From NCBI GenBank assembly GCA_965644295.1, contig CBFFRP010000632.1, positions 1 to 28,739 of the forward strand: a DNA stretch of 28,739 nucleotides, written 5' to 3'. This DNA is from Paraphysomonas bandaiensis. Taxonomy: Eukaryota > Chrysophyceae. Of the stretch, positions 27,424-28,739 are shown one piece after another (positions within the stretch are counted from its first letter, which is position 1; each line of letters opens with the position of its first letter). The notes under the pieces were generated by a model. It was not told the origin of the DNA. It was given only the letters and a program-made list of their open reading frames with translations, and did not search any database. A program made the position numbers and the translations under genes.

Positions 27424-27911
27424 GTCTTGATTAGTGTAGTGTTTTAGGAAACTGAAACACGAGCTGTAGAATTCCCTATTGATTGCATGAATTTCATATT
27501 ATTATTATTATAACATTTTAAATTCTGATCTCTGAGTCGTTTATACAACAACCTTCTTAGTTGTATTCCTAGCCTACTATTGTTACGAATTAGTGAAGTG
27601 TTACTTCTCGAAGTCGAAGCATCAACTGTTCTAAATGGCGAGGTGTCATTCTCACAGGCAACTCAGAACTATTTGAGCTCTTCTCCACTACACAATCTTT
27701 CAACCCGACTGGTTGTGGCGAGCATGTGTTTGAAATGGGTCATCCCGTCGACTTGGTAAGTTAAATGTCACTTCCACTAGATCTTCCCTTCAAGCACACG
27801 ACATGCAATATGTATGGTTTCGAGTTTCAATACTTGGCTTCTTCGCTATTATAGTAATTATTCTTCTTGAACGTGAAGATCATATTGCCTGACATGGACA
27901 CAAGTCAAAAA
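27424..27911. other. Spacer between giant gene and copia fragment
   Basis: 3' flank of the giant gene, with a TATTATTATTATTATAAC run at ~27497-27512. It contains one open stretch at 27597-27764, listed separately. No other gene recognised. Confidence 0.5.
27597..27764 (+). CDS. Short open stretch ending in a splice-donor-like site, unrecognised
   Basis: About 53 codons open after an in-frame TGA, without ATG at the start, reading WRGVILTGNSELFELFS and NPTGCGEHVFEMGHPVDL before TTG/GTAAGT at 27755-27756. The residue style looks protein-like, and the donor is canonical. It could be an exon of a gene or a transposon fragment. No partner exon was found and no family recognised. Confidence 0.22.
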   Translation, partial: SVTSRSRSINCSKWRGVILTGNSELFELFSTTQSFNPTGCGEHVFEMGHPVDLVS

Positions 27912-28739
27912 TAAATTGTTGTGTGTATGCTGGTTGCTGGTCTACTCACCCGTAATAGTTTGTAATAAAAAAACGGGGAGGAGGAGGACGAGGAATTTTC
28001 TTCTCTCAGTGATGATTCGATTTCAGCGTAGTAGTTTTCCTTGACGTCGGGGATGCACTCATTGAAAAAGACGTGACTTGAGATTACGAAGTCCTTAGTG
28101 AAGGTACATACTGTAACGTACCCTGGTCCATCTTCTCGGTATCCCATGAAGTACCCAATATGGCTATGTGGAACCAATCGTTTCTTCTCTGAGACTTGTC
28201 TATGAATGTATGGCATTTGCAGCCCCAAATCCTGGCGTAAGATAAATCGGGGGCCTCGTCGTGGATGAACTGATACGGTGATATGAATCCCTTTGCAGTG
28301 GCGCATGGCAGGCGATTTTTCATATGCGGCAGGTGGACATAGCCTGTTCCCAGAAGTTGGGTGGTAGGCCCGAGTTGCAAATGGATGCAAGCGTTCTTTC
28401 CTTGGTCGTGCGCCATGGTCGTTCTTGTATGGGGTTGTCTTCTGGCGTGTATGGAGCGTTGAAGGTCCAGGTTGATCCTAATTTTCTCAGCAAGTTCAGT
28501 ACACGATGTGATACTGGCCTCTTGTCACCATCAGCATGATAGTGTAGTAGCCGTTTGCCTTTTTTCGAATGCAGATAATCCCCAATTTTTCACGAGATGC
28601 ACTCAATAACAAAATCCCTCGTTCTGTGTTTTCCATAGAATGTCCAACTGTATCTTGAAGCTGCATCCGTTGCTCAAAGACTGGTGTTTCCTGTGACTAT
28701 TGCTGGAGGTGAAAATGGTCCAGTAAAATCAGCTGCTAT
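27912..28739 (-). pseudogene. Ty1/copia integrase fragment, frameshifted, runs off the right edge
   Basis: Minus-strand remains of copia pol. From the window edge inward it reads AADFTGPFSPP (the D..GP integrase motif), RVLNLLRKLGSTWTFNAPYT with PEDNPIQERPWRTTKER (the TaPYTPqqNGv.ER.nRT motif, with substitutions), then NRLPCATAKGFISPYQFIHD and EAPDLSYARIWGCKCHTFID (the SPYe..h...PdlsHLR.WGC.cy motif). Near 28160 the frame shifts to IGYFMGYREDGPGYVTV, then HVFFNE. Stop codons and at least two frameshifts make it non-functional. It ends near 27912 in a Ser/Glu-rich stretch. The element's remaining part lies beyond 28739. Confidence 0.9.

Noticed and set aside
1-28739. tRNA or spliceosomal snRNA genes
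   Set aside because: Scanning by eye for B-box (GGTTCGANNCC) and conserved U6/U2-type words found no credible candidate besides the 5S gene; a covariance search could still find a divergent one.

Overview
The window is nuclear DNA from a flagellated protist, most likely a stramenopile (heterokont). Four things point there. Genes are split by GT-AG introns, mostly 44-60 bp. A cyclin B, a BBSome subunit (cilium) and a 5S rRNA gene show a eukaryotic nuclear genome. A 2172-residue secreted protein is built of xP(T/S)x and GQPSxxPS tetrads, a style I know from heterokont predicted proteomes. Degraded Ty1/copia retrotransposon fragments are scattered through the intergenic DNA. The phylum-level call is inference; no organism marker was searched.

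Layout: 1-1138 is AT-rich and gene-free apart from a perfect 30-bp palindrome. 1139-2232 (-) is a mitotic cyclin B, divergent from TTC8/BBS8 at 2734-4640 (+, nine exons). 4641-6164 is an AT-rich spacer. 6165-7148 (-) is a membrane-anchored RING-H2 protein with a C-terminal MYND-type finger, and a 5S rRNA gene lies just upstream at 7388-7502 (-). 7503-11721 is repeat-rich: two unrecognised open stretches on the minus strand, one broken open frame on the plus strand, a pair of inverted repeats about 2.4 kb apart, and a short interstitial (TTAGGG)n tract. 11722-15059 (-) is a ten-exon gene with a rare architecture: EF-hand, zeta-toxin-like P-loop kinase, PH domain. It is divergent from an intronless 2-oxoglutarate/Fe(II) dioxygenase at 15729-16730 (+). 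16731-19600 is a second repeat island with further copies of the same family, a copia reverse transcriptase relic and an inverted duplication of part of it. 19607-20422 (-) is a CYTH-domain thiamine-triphosphatase-like gene, divergent from the giant repeat protein at 20905-27423 (+). The right edge (27912-28739, -) is a frameshifted copia integrase fragment that runs off the window.

The genes do not form a pathway. The recurring layout is divergent pairs sharing a 480-670 bp promoter region, separated by repeat islands. The most unusual items are the EF-hand/zeta-kinase/PH fusion, whose P-loop core sits on an 18-nt microexon, and the giant protein, in which a 4-residue (12-bp) unit is organised into 156-bp and 177-bp tandem repeats and kilobase-scale higher-order repeats. 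All exon models were built by hand from splice consensus and frame continuity and have no transcript support.
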